Assembly (NCBI GenBank): GCA_902493155.1 | Contig: CABUOE010000043.1 | Coordinates: 1-14,630, forward strand | Length of the DNA stretch: 14,630 nt | Direction: 5' to 3' | Source of the DNA: an uncultured Eubacteriales bacterium | Lineage (GTDB): Bacteria > Bacillota > Clostridia > Oscillospirales > Ruminococcaceae | In this document: in pieces, positions 6,244 through 12,567 of the stretch | Layout of the letters: every line of letters starts with the position of its first letter | Numbering within the stretch: position 1 is the stretch's first letter | Made by a program: the position numbers and the translations under genes | Notes under the pieces: generated by a model | What the model saw: only the letters and a program-made list of their open reading frames with translations | The model's database searches: none | What the model was told of the DNA's origin: nothing

Positions 6244-7032
6244 ATGACGAGTATCCAGGGACTGGAATGGACATTTGACACCGCAGCTTCCACATACGCC
6301 AAAATGCGCCCGGGATATACGGACGAATTGTATCGGGATATTTTCGACTTCATCTCAATTGATGAAACCAGCAATGTGGTCGAAGTGGGAATTGGCGGAG
6401 GGCAGGCGACACTGCCGATTTTACAGACGGGCTGCCAATTGACAGCTGTCGAATACGGGGAACACTTTTCCGAGATTTGCAGGAAAAAATTCAAGGCTTT
6501 CCCCAAATTTTCCGTTGTTACAGGCAAATTTGAAGAGGTGGATTTTGAAAATGAATGCTGTGACTTGATTTTTTCTGCCTCCGCCTTTCATTGGATACCG
6601 GAAGAAATTGGATACCCGAAGGTTTTTTCTATGCTGAAAAGGGGTGGGGTATTCGCCCGGTTTGCAAACCATCCCTTCGAGGACAAGAGAAGACCTGAAC
6701 TGGCAGATGAGATACAAAAACTGTATCAGATTTATATGCCCTCTTCTTCCAGACCGGTGGAATACAGTGAGGAAATGGCAAAGACAAGGGCGGAGATTGC
6801 TTTGCACTACGGCTTTGAGGACATCGAATACAGACTGTATCACAGGACAAGAACCTTTTCTGCGAAGGAGTACGTTGCCCTGCTGAGGACGTATTCTAAC
6901 CACATCGCATTGGAGAAGCAGAGACAAACGGAGTTTTTCTCTAAAATCGAGCAGGTCATTAACGCCAACGGAGGCGAGATCACCCTATACGATACCATGG
7001 ACTTGCAGCTGGCACGGAAGAAACTGCCCTAA
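6244..7032 (+). CDS. Class I SAM-dependent methyltransferase (UbiE/small-molecule type)
   Basis: The 262-residue soluble protein has the Rossmann methyltransferase core. Motif I, VVEVGIGGGQATLPIL (45-60), binds S-adenosylmethionine; Glu70 is the acidic residue after strand 2; the DLIFSASAFHWIP stretch (107-119) is like the SFHW motif of UbiE/Methyltransf_11 proteins; KRGGVFA follows motif IV. The substrate is unknown. I prefer the ATG at 6244: an ATG at 6235 is in frame, but AGGAAGG ends one base before it, whereas it lies ten bases before 6244. No promoter was found in the short gap after prfB, so it is probably read from the prfB promoter. The DNA looks more AT-rich than prfB, and the gene lies between the 28-bp repeats, both suggesting acquisition. 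It is not PrmC: there is no NPPY motif. Confidence 0.88.
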   Translation: MTSIQGLEWTFDTAASTYAKMRPGYTDELYRDIFDFISIDETSNVVEVGIGGGQATLPILQTGCQLTAVEYGEHFSEICRKKFKAFPKFSVVTGKFEEVDFENECCDLIFSASAFHWIPEEIGYPKVFSMLKRGGVFARFANHPFEDKRRPELADEIQKLYQIYMPSSSRPVEYSEEMAKTRAEIALHYGFEDIEYRLYHRTRTFSAKEYVALLRTYSNHIALEKQRQTEFFSKIEQVINANGGEITLYDTMDLQLARKKLP

Positions 7033-7046
7033 ACCGGCAATCTTAA

Positions 7047-7074
7047 GGCGCTGGCCCATGGAGAGCTGCAATAA
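7047..7074 (+). repeat. 28-bp direct repeat, copy 2 (displaced prfB 3' end)
   Basis: An exact copy of the last 28 bases of prfB, including its TAA. It stands eight bases before the stem of the terminator at 7082, which is where the true end of prfB would have been before the insertion. It encodes nothing in its present place. Confidence 0.93.
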
Positions 7075-7081
7075 AAATGAA

Positions 7082-7116
7082 AGGGAGACTGTCTATGACG
7101 ACAGTCTCCCTCTTTT
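7082..7116. terminator. Bidirectional terminator, probably the original prfB terminator
   Basis: AGGGAGACTGTC (7082-7093) pairs perfectly over 12 bp with 7100-7111, with a 6-base loop. On the plus strand CTTTTG follows; on the minus strand the stem is followed by TTCATTTTTAT. It can end both the prfB/methyltransferase transcript and the MATE transcript (minus strand, stop at 7181). Confidence 0.85.
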
Positions 7117-7180
7117 GTCAGTAGATTTGTTGGCTACTCAAAGGATGGTATGTTATAAAACACTATTTGCGCCCTTTTGC

Positions 7181-8542
7181 TCAACGGGAATTATGAGAAA
7201 GCCATTTTTCCCCGCGGAATCTGTGAGTAAATGCCAGCGTTTTGACAGCCCACTCTATGCACATGCCGACCCAAACGCCCTGTATGCCGAGTTTCAGTGG
7301 AATTGCCAGCAGGTAACCGAGACCGACCCGGATCACCCACATGGTCACTAAGGAGAAATAGGACGAGTAGGAAGCATCTCCTGCCGACCGCATAATGGCT
7401 GGCATCGTGTTGGACGCCGGCCAGAAAAAGGGCATACAGACCGCCGCGATTGCCAGCACACCGTAGATCATGGATACGGTATTGGCGGGCGCCTGATACA
7501 TTTTTAAAATCAGAGGCAGCAGGGGCAGGCCGATCAACAGCGAAAGAACAGTCAATACCGTACACAGCCACATCATGGATTTTCCGTAGCGGCGAGCCAG
7601 CCCTTTGTCTTCTGCGCCGATACACTGGCCCACTACCGTGATCGCCAATGAGGCCACAGCGGAAGGAGCCGCATAGAGCAGGGAAAGGACCGAATTGGCT
7701 ACCGCGTTTGCCGCCACGCTGACTGTTCCCAGCTGTGCAATAAAGATCTGCACCAGCATTGCGCCGCCGTTCATGAACATCTGCTCCGTCCCATAGGGAA
7801 TACCTATGCGGAAAATTTCCCGCAAAATTTTTTTGTCCAGCGAAAAGATGTGCCGCTTGTTCACCCGCAGGATGCTTCTGGGGGACAGCAGCATCCACAT
7901 GGACGCTGCGGCGCCTATCAGGCGAGCCAGGTTCAGAGACAGCACGCTTCCCAGAATATCCAAATGCATGAGGTTGATAAACACAAAGCTTCCCACAAAG
8001 TGGAGGAGATTAATCAAAATCGTCAGATGCAGGCAGCACTTTGTCTCGCCCAACCCGCGAAACACCGCAAAGCCGCTCATGTATATGGCCAGAAAAACCA
8101 TCGAGATGGCGATGCCGATCAAATACTGTTCGGCTTTTGCAAGCACTACCTCGTCCACGCTTCCGAACAGTATATGTACCAATGGGTCTGCAAACACCAC
8201 CAGAATCGTGCCGGAGATGATGGCGGACAGGGGCGTTATCAGCATCAGCTGCCCCGCGGCCTTTTTCATCTGCTCGACGTCTCCTTTGCCCTTAAACTGG
8301 GCTACCACCACGGTGCCGCCTGCCGAGACGGCATTATAGACCGCGTAAACCATCATGTACAGCGGACTGACCAGGCTCACCGCCGACACCGATTCCTGGC
8401 TGGAGGAGCTGATCATAGCTGTTGTCAAAACGCCGATGGCGCACACAAAAAAAGAATCCATGATCAGTGGCGCCAGCATGGAAAAAATCTGTTTTGTGTG
8501 AAATAATGGGCTGTCGAATTTTTTATAGAAATACTCTTTCAT
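7181..8542 (-). CDS. MATE-family multidrug/cation efflux transporter
   Basis: The 453-residue integral membrane protein has about twelve hydrophobic segments arranged as two related halves. It shows MATE marks such as the early PLIMDSFF segment, the VSAGGTVVVAQFKGKGD loop (about 75-92) and the second-half GIPYGTEQMFMNGGAMLVQIF. Such proteins export drugs or metabolites using a sodium or proton gradient; the substrate is not predictable. The frame can be read from a TTG at 8548, but the ATG at 8542 is better placed, nine bases after an AAGGGG ribosome site. Length is normal and the gene looks intact. It is transcribed alone from a likely promoter at 8588-8615 and ends facing prfB and the methyltransferase across the shared terminator. 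Confidence 0.93.
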   Translation of the reverse strand: MKEYFYKKFDSPLFHTKQIFSMLAPLIMDSFFVCAIGVLTTAMISSSSQESVSAVSLVSPLYMMVYAVYNAVSAGGTVVVAQFKGKGDVEQMKKAAGQLMLITPLSAIISGTILVVFADPLVHILFGSVDEVVLAKAEQYLIGIAISMVFLAIYMSGFAVFRGLGETKCCLHLTILINLLHFVGSFVFINLMHLDILGSVLSLNLARLIGAAASMWMLLSPRSILRVNKRHIFSLDKKILREIFRIGIPYGTEQMFMNGGAMLVQIFIAQLGTVSVAANAVANSVLSLLYAAPSAVASLAITVVGQCIGAEDKGLARRYGKSMMWLCTVLTVLSLLIGLPLLPLILKMYQAPANTVSMIYGVLAIAAVCMPFFWPASNTMPAIMRSAGDASYSSYFSLVTMWVIRVGLGYLLAIPLKLGIQGVWVGMCIEWAVKTLAFTHRFRGEKWLSHNSR

Positions 8543-8587
8543 TGTCAAAGGCCCCTTTTCCCCGCTTCCTTTTTATGCCTATCCTTA

Positions 8588-8615
8588 AATATAGCAGAAC
8601 CTTTGAAAAAAACAA
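8588..8615 (-). promoter_or_regulatory. Probable promoter of the MATE gene
   Basis: On the minus strand, TTGTTT (8610-8615) and TATATT (8588-8593) are separated by 16 bp, about 45 bp before the ATG. The match is fair rather than strong. Confidence 0.5.
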
Positions 8616-8713
8616 GTACTAAACCTCATATTTTAGAACTTTTTTGTGCGTAGCTTTCAAACGGTCCGAAATTTTGGGGCCTTTGTCCCTTTGGGGACGA
8701 TAAAATCCGGAAA

Positions 8714-8748
8714 AGCCCGCCGGAAACCGCATTTCCGGCGGGCTTTTG
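8714..8748. terminator. Terminator of the cytidylate-kinase-like gene
   Basis: A perfect 13-bp stem (8714-8726 with 8732-8744, core AGCCCGCCGGAAA) with a 5-base loop. TTTT lies on the minus-strand side and on the plus side, so it can act both ways. It sits just past the stop of the minus-strand gene at 8772. Confidence 0.85.
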
Positions 8749-8771
8749 AAGTCTGAATCGTCCGGTGTCGT

Positions 8772-9407
8772 TTATTTGGAAGAGACGTTTTCCTTCCTCT
8801 CGATAAAGCTTTTGAGTACCTCTACCGTGCTGTCAACGCCGATGGAGGCGCTGTTGACGCAGAGGTCGTAGTTTTCCGCCAGGCCCCAGCGGAGGTTGGA
8901 GTAAAAGTTATAGTAGTTGGCCCGCTTTTTATCGAGTTTTTGGATGTTGTCGGCGGCGTGTTCTTTTTCCATATCGTAGACGGTTGTGGCCCGTTCTACC
9001 CGGCTTTGCAGGTCGGCGTAGATGTAGAAATTGAGGCACCTGGGATGTTCTTTCAGCACGTAGTCGGCACAGCGGCCCACGATGACGCAGGGGCCTTCCG
9101 ACGCCACCTTGCGGATGATCTCCGACTGGATGAGGAACACCTTATCATTTAAGGGAAGCTCCGCCATGCCGGTCATGCCGTGGAGCAGGTAGGAATTCAT
9201 CGAAAGGGTGTAGAGCAGGCTGTTGGTGGCCCGTTCGTCGGCTTTTTCAAAAATTTCCTTGCTGTAACCGCTTTGCTGGGCGGCCATGGTGATAAGCTCT
9301 TTATCGTAAAAGGGAATCTCTAAACTTTCGGCCAGCTTTTTGCCGATGAGGCGGCCTCCGCTGCCGAACTGCCTGCTGATTGTGATGACGTAGTTGGTTT
9401 TTGCCAT
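8772..9407 (-). CDS. Cytidylate kinase-like (Cytidylate_kin2) protein
   Basis: The 211-residue protein starts with ITISRQFGSGGRLIGKKLAE, the signature of the Cytidylate_kin2 (AAA-type nucleotide kinase fold) family. A VIVGRCADYVLKEHP segment follows at about 109-123, then the lid-like RVERATTVYDMEKEHAADNIQKLDKKRANYYNFYS. The glycine loop GSGGRLIG lacks the lysine of a normal Walker A at the usual place, which is how the family differs from true CMP kinases. These proteins are common in gut Clostridia; nucleoside monophosphate phosphorylation is presumed but not established. The start is supported by GGAAGGAG nine bases before the ATG. It is a single-gene unit, with a promoter at 9504-9532 and a terminator at 8714-8748. 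Confidence 0.9.
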   Translation of the reverse strand: MAKTNYVITISRQFGSGGRLIGKKLAESLEIPFYDKELITMAAQQSGYSKEIFEKADERATNSLLYTLSMNSYLLHGMTGMAELPLNDKVFLIQSEIIRKVASEGPCVIVGRCADYVLKEHPRCLNFYIYADLQSRVERATTVYDMEKEHAADNIQKLDKKRANYYNFYSNLRWGLAENYDLCVNSASIGVDSTVEVLKSFIERKENVSSK

Positions 9408-9503
9408 AGGGATTGCTCCTTCCGTTGGTGTGGTATGGCTTCCATCTCAGAATGAGAAAATGATGCAGAATAATAGAACAAGTGCATAATTATCTCTATT
9501 TAT

Positions 9504-9532
9504 ATTATGATACTTTTGTGCAAAAATTTCAA
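9504..9532 (-). promoter_or_regulatory. Probable promoter of the cytidylate-kinase-like gene
   Basis: On the minus strand, TTGAAA (9527-9532) and CATAAT (9504-9509) are spaced 17 bp apart in an AT-rich stretch, giving a leader of about 90 bases before the start codon. Confidence 0.5.
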
Positions 9533-9697
9533 TAGAAAATAAAAGAATTCCTTAGAAAAAATTAAGTACAATATTTGAGGGGCGGATTTTCCGAAGAAAA
9601 TCAAACTGGAAAATTCCCAGCGTTCACTCAGAAAAGACAGATTTCTTCCGGGTTCGCGGAAGCAGGGGAGTATACTGGAAAAAAAGGGGATGAATGG

Positions 9698-10261
9698 ATG
9701 TTTGATGTGATTCTGCGCGTTGACCAGGCGATTTTAAACGGGATACAGGATTTGCTCCGGTGTGAATTTCTGGATGTTTTTCTCGCCTTTGTCACCAAAC
9801 TGGGAAATGCCGGGCTTATCTGGATTCTTTTGGGGCTTATTCTGTGCTGTTTTCAGAAATGGAGGCGGACGGGGGTTATTTTGCTCTGTTCGGTGGCGGC
9901 GGCCTTTCTCATAGGGGAAGTGGCTATTAAGCCGATGGTCGGGCGGCTGCGGCCGTTTATGGACAATGCGGCAGTGCAGCTTTTAATCGACCCGCCCCGG
10001 GGATTCTCTTTCCCGTCGGGGCATTCCATGTCGTCCTTTGCGGCGGCGACGGCGTTGTTTTTGTGCGGGAACAGGAGGGTGAGCTGGCTTTGGTATCTGG
10101 GGGCTGTGCTCATCGCTTTGTCTCGGCTTTACCTCTATGTCCACTACCCCAGCGATGTGTTGACGGGGGCTGTGCTGGGATGTCTGACGGCGTGGGCGGT
10201 TTACGCGATTTTTAAGCGGTTTTGGTCCCGGGGAAACGTCAAAATTTTTAAGGAGATGTAA
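9698..10261 (+). CDS. PAP2-family (phosphatidic acid phosphatase type 2) membrane phosphatase
   Basis: The 187-residue integral membrane protein has the complete PAP2 active site: K78-x6-R85-P86 (KPMVGRLRP), the PSGH motif at 106-109, and S142-R143-x5-H149-x3-D153 (SRLYLYVHYPSD). About five or six membrane segments surround these motifs. Family members remove phosphate from lipid phosphates such as undecaprenyl diphosphate or phosphatidate, with the active site on the outer face. I start it at the ATG at 9698, after an AAGGGG ribosome site. The frame remains open upstream to a TTG at 9575, but those residues are not PAP2-like. The roughly 290 bases between the kinase-like gene and this start hold the kinase promoter, a small inverted repeat (CTTCCG-N6-CGGAAG near 9650) and a TATACT at 9671, but no clear promoter for this gene. 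Its likely terminator is the hairpin at 10307. Confidence 0.92.
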   Translation: MFDVILRVDQAILNGIQDLLRCEFLDVFLAFVTKLGNAGLIWILLGLILCCFQKWRRTGVILLCSVAAAFLIGEVAIKPMVGRLRPFMDNAAVQLLIDPPRGFSFPSGHSMSSFAAATALFLCGNRRVSWLWYLGAVLIALSRLYLYVHYPSDVLTGAVLGCLTAWAVYAIFKRFWSRGNVKIFKEM

Positions 10262-10277
10262 ATTTTCCCCAAAAAAC

Positions 10278-10306
10278 TTGATTTTTGTCGGCGTAGGCGT
10301 TATAGT
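10278..10306 (+). promoter_or_regulatory. Vegetative promoter of htpG
   Basis: TTGATT (10278-10283) and TATAGT (10301-10306) are separated by 17 bp. The expected transcript start, near 10313, falls inside the left arm of the CIRCE element, the classic position for HrcA repression. Confidence 0.8.
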
Positions 10307-10351
10307 AGTATTAGCACTCAAAGTAAATGAGTGCTAATACTTTTTTCTTTT
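10307..10351 (+). terminator. Extended CIRCE hairpin with T-run (candidate terminator for the PAP2 gene)
   Basis: The CIRCE arms extend to a perfect 13-bp inverted repeat (10307-10319 with 10329-10341) followed by TTTTTCTTTTG, the form of an intrinsic terminator. RNA coming from the PAP2 gene would contain the whole hairpin. RNA started at the htpG promoter begins inside the left arm and could form only the inner part. No other terminator is seen after the PAP2 gene. The double role is inferred. Confidence 0.5.
10311..10337. promoter_or_regulatory. CIRCE operator (HrcA binding site)
   Basis: TTAGCACTC-N9-GAGTGCTAA is a perfect match to the CIRCE consensus. HrcA binds it as a dimer and represses heat-shock genes until heat inactivates the repressor. 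It overlaps the expected htpG transcript start. The hrcA gene is not in the window. Confidence 0.97.
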
Positions 10352-10382
10352 GTATATTATTTTAATAGAGGTGCAAAAAATC

Positions 10383-12278
10383 ATGGCCAAGAAAAAATTC
10401 AAAGCGGAATCCAAGCGTTTGCTGGATATGATGATTAATTCCATCTACACCCACAAGGAAATTTTCCTCCGGGAACTGATCTCCAACGCCAGCGACGCCA
10501 TCGACAAACTGTACTACCACTCCCTCAGCGAGAACCTGAGCGGCCTTAACCGGGATGACTTTGCTATCCGGCTTACCGTCGACAAAGAGGCGAGAACCCT
10601 GACGATTTCCGACAACGGCTGCGGTATGACCCAGGAAGAGCTGGAAAACAATCTGGGCACCATCGCCCAGAGCGGCTCTTTTCAGTTCAAGAAGGAAAAC
10701 GACAAGCAGGAGGACATCGACATCATCGGTCAGTTCGGCGTTGGCTTTTACTCCGCCTTTATGGTCAGCGATGAGGTCACCGTCATCAGTAAAGCTTACG
10801 GTGGGGACAAGGCTTACGAGTGGAAATCCTCCGGGGCCGACGGCTACACCATTGAGGAGGCGGACAAAGCTTCCCACGGTACCGACATCATCCTGAAGAT
10901 CAAGGAAAACACCGAGGACGACAACTACGACGAATACTTAGAGAGTTACCGGCTCCAGGGCATCGTCAAGAAATATTCCGACTATATCCGCTATCCCATC
11001 AAGATGGACATGGAACGCTCCCGGATGAAGGGCGAGCCCAAGGAGGGAGAGCAGCCGGAGTACGAGACTTACATCGAAAACGTCACCTTAAACAGCATGG
11101 TGCCCCTCTGGAAAAAGAACAAAAACGAGGTTTCCGAGGAGGATTACAACCAATTCTACAAGGATAAATTTTACGACTATGAGAACCCGGCGAAAGTCAT
11201 CCACAGCAGCACCGAGGGCGCTTCCACCTACAATGCGCTGCTGTTCATCCCGGCCCACGCCCCCTACAACTACTACTCCAAAGAGTATGAGAAGGGCTTG
11301 CAGCTTTATGCCAGCGGGGTGCTCATCATGGACAAATGCGCCGACCTGCTGCCCGATCATTTCAGCTTTGTGAAGGGCCTCGTCGACTCCCAGGATTTGT
11401 CCCTCAACATTTCCAGAGAGATGCTCCAGCACGACCGGCAGTTAAAGCTCATCGAGAGCCGGTTGGAGAAAAAAATCAAGAGCGAGCTGCTCTCGATGCT
11501 CAAAAACGACCGGGAAAAATACGAGGAGTTCTTTAAGAGCTTCGGGCTGCAGCTTAAATACGGCGTTTATACCGCTTACGGCGCCAACAAAGAGCTGCTC
11601 CAAGACCTGCTGCTGTTCTACTCCTCTTCCGAGAAGAAGATGACGACTCTTGAAGAGTACGTCGGCCGGATGAAGGAAGGCCAGAAGTACATCTACTACG
11701 CCTGCGCCGAGACTACCGACCGGGCCGACCGCCTGCCTCAGACCGAGCTTTTAAAAGACCAGGGCTACGAGATCCTCTACCTGACCGATGACATCGATGA
11801 ATTCGCCCTCAAGATGATGCGGGATTACAGTGAAAAAGAGTTCCGCTCGGTTTCCGACAAGGATCTGGGACTGGAGGACAAGGAAGAGTCGGAGGAGATC
11901 AAGAAGAAAAACGAGGAGAGCGCAGAGTTGTTCCGGTTTATGAAGGACGCGCTTGGAGACAAGGTCACCGATGTGCGGCTGTCCTCCCGGCTCAAATCCC
12001 ATCCGGTCTGCCTGTCCAGCGAGGGAGGATTGTCCCTCGAGATGGAAAAGGTTTTAAATTCCATGCCCAACGACCAGAAGGTCAAGGCCAGTCGGGTACT
12101 GGAATTAAATCCCAACCATCCGGTGTTCGAAGCGCTGGAGAAGAAGTTCGCCGACGAGCCGGAAAAGGTTAAAGATTACGCAGGGCTTTTGTACGACCAG
12201 GCGCTGCTCATCGAGGGACTGCCCATCGAGGACCCGGTCAGTTTCTCCAACGCCATCTGTGAACTGATGGCAAAGTAA
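10383..12278 (+). CDS. htpG: HtpG, Hsp90-family molecular chaperone
   Basis: The 631-residue cytoplasmic ATP-dependent chaperone has the GHKL ATP-binding fold at its N terminus: ELISNASDAIDKL, SDNGCGMT and IIGQFGVGFYSAFMV, which carry the conserved Asn, Asp and glycine-rich lid. The middle domain includes LYASGVLIMDKCADLLPDHFSFVKGLVDSQDLSLNISREMLQ, and the C-terminal dimer domain ends near residue 630. The ATG at 10383 follows GAGGTG at nine bases and gives the usual MAKKKFKAESKRLLDMMINSIY start. An in-frame TTG at 10350 would add eleven unlikely residues and overlap the T-run. Control by HrcA is indicated by the CIRCE element at the promoter. Many Gram-positives, including B. subtilis, control htpG differently. 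No clear terminator follows; the palindromic repeat at 12344 may slow or stop transcription. Confidence 0.97.
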   Translation: MAKKKFKAESKRLLDMMINSIYTHKEIFLRELISNASDAIDKLYYHSLSENLSGLNRDDFAIRLTVDKEARTLTISDNGCGMTQEELENNLGTIAQSGSFQFKKENDKQEDIDIIGQFGVGFYSAFMVSDEVTVISKAYGGDKAYEWKSSGADGYTIEEADKASHGTDIILKIKENTEDDNYDEYLESYRLQGIVKKYSDYIRYPIKMDMERSRMKGEPKEGEQPEYETYIENVTLNSMVPLWKKNKNEVSEEDYNQFYKDKFYDYENPAKVIHSSTEGASTYNALLFIPAHAPYNYYSKEYEKGLQLYASGVLIMDKCADLLPDHFSFVKGLVDSQDLSLNISREMLQHDRQLKLIESRLEKKIKSELLSMLKNDREKYEEFFKSFGLQLKYGVYTAYGANKELLQDLLLFYSSSEKKMTTLEEYVGRMKEGQKYIYYACAETTDRADRLPQTELLKDQGYEILYLTDDIDEFALKMMRDYSEKEFRSVSDKDLGLEDKEESEEIKKKNEESAELFRFMKDALGDKVTDVRLSSRLKSHPVCLSSEGGLSLEMEKVLNSMPNDQKVKASRVLELNPNHPVFEALEKKFADEPEKVKDYAGLLYDQALLIEGLPIEDPVSFSNAICELMAK

Positions 12279-12300
12279 AACACCTTTACAGGGAGAAAAA

Positions 12301-12330
12301 AGGCTGTTGCAAAATAGCCTCTCTAAAAAT
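12301..12330 (+). repeat. Left IS-like inverted end flanking the lipoprotein unit
   Basis: Starting AGGCTGTTGCAAAATAGCCT, this stretch matches the reverse complement of 14301-14327 at 24 of 27 positions over 12304-12330, including an exact 13-bp core CTGTTGCAAAATA. Such CTGTTGCAAAA ends resemble terminal inverted repeats of insertion sequences. It also folds on itself (AGGCT with AGCCT). Confidence 0.7.
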
Positions 12331-12343
12331 AATGCGCAAAGAT

Positions 12344-12426
12344 TGTAGGGGCTGATGTCCACATCAGCCCGCTTCGAGGGGGAAAGTCCTCTGCAAAGCG
12401 GGCCGGCGTGGGCGTCGGCCCCTGCA
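12344..12426. repeat. 83-bp palindromic repeat, copy A (REP/MITE-like)
   Basis: Two 31-base arms (12344-12374 and 12396-12426) pair at 24 of 31 positions with a 21-base loop. Every mismatch is a transition, mostly giving G-U pairs, and GGGCTGATGT-CC-ACATCAGCCC also forms a perfect local hairpin. A second copy, in the same orientation, lies at 14217-14297. It contains no gene and follows htpG, where it may act as a transcription or RNA-stability barrier. Confidence 0.85.
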
Positions 12427-12476
12427 CTTCGTCCCTCGCTTGTTTATAAAAAACTTCTGCCCTGCCGGGGATAATT

Positions 12477-12498
12477 GTTGTCTTTTTTTGTAGACAAC
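12477..12498. promoter_or_regulatory. Inverted repeat overlapping the lipoprotein promoter -35 (possible operator)
   Basis: GTTGTCT (12477-12483) and AGACAAC (12492-12498) form a perfect 7-bp inverted repeat with an 8-bp spacer. The right arm covers the -35 box of the lipoprotein promoter, a position suited to a repressor. The binding protein is unknown. Confidence 0.45.
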
Positions 12499-12519
12499 GG
12501 GGATGATTTGTTGTATAGT
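12491..12519 (+). promoter_or_regulatory. Promoter of the lipoprotein gene
   Basis: TAGACA (12491-12496) and TATAGT (12514-12519) are separated by 17 bp, each one base away from consensus. The start codon is about 50 bp downstream. Confidence 0.65.
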
Positions 12520-12567
12520 TAAGATAAGAAACAATAGAAACCTTTTGGCGGGAAAGGAATTGCAGCC

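Noticed and set aside
6235..7032. Idea that the methyltransferase after prfB is PrmC/HemK, which methylates the RF2 GGQ glutamine
   Set aside because: The NPPY substrate motif of PrmC is absent; the protein instead has the SASAFHW motif of UbiE-like small-molecule methyltransferases, and the 28-bp repeats explain its position.
7058..7351. 97-codon plus-strand ORF after the methyltransferase
   Set aside because: It runs through repeat copy 2, the terminator hairpin and the antisense of the MATE gene; no recognisable protein.
12301..12330. Terminator of htpG
   Set aside because: The AGGCT/AGCCT stem is only 5 bp and lacks a following T-run; the sequence is better explained as an IS-like end.
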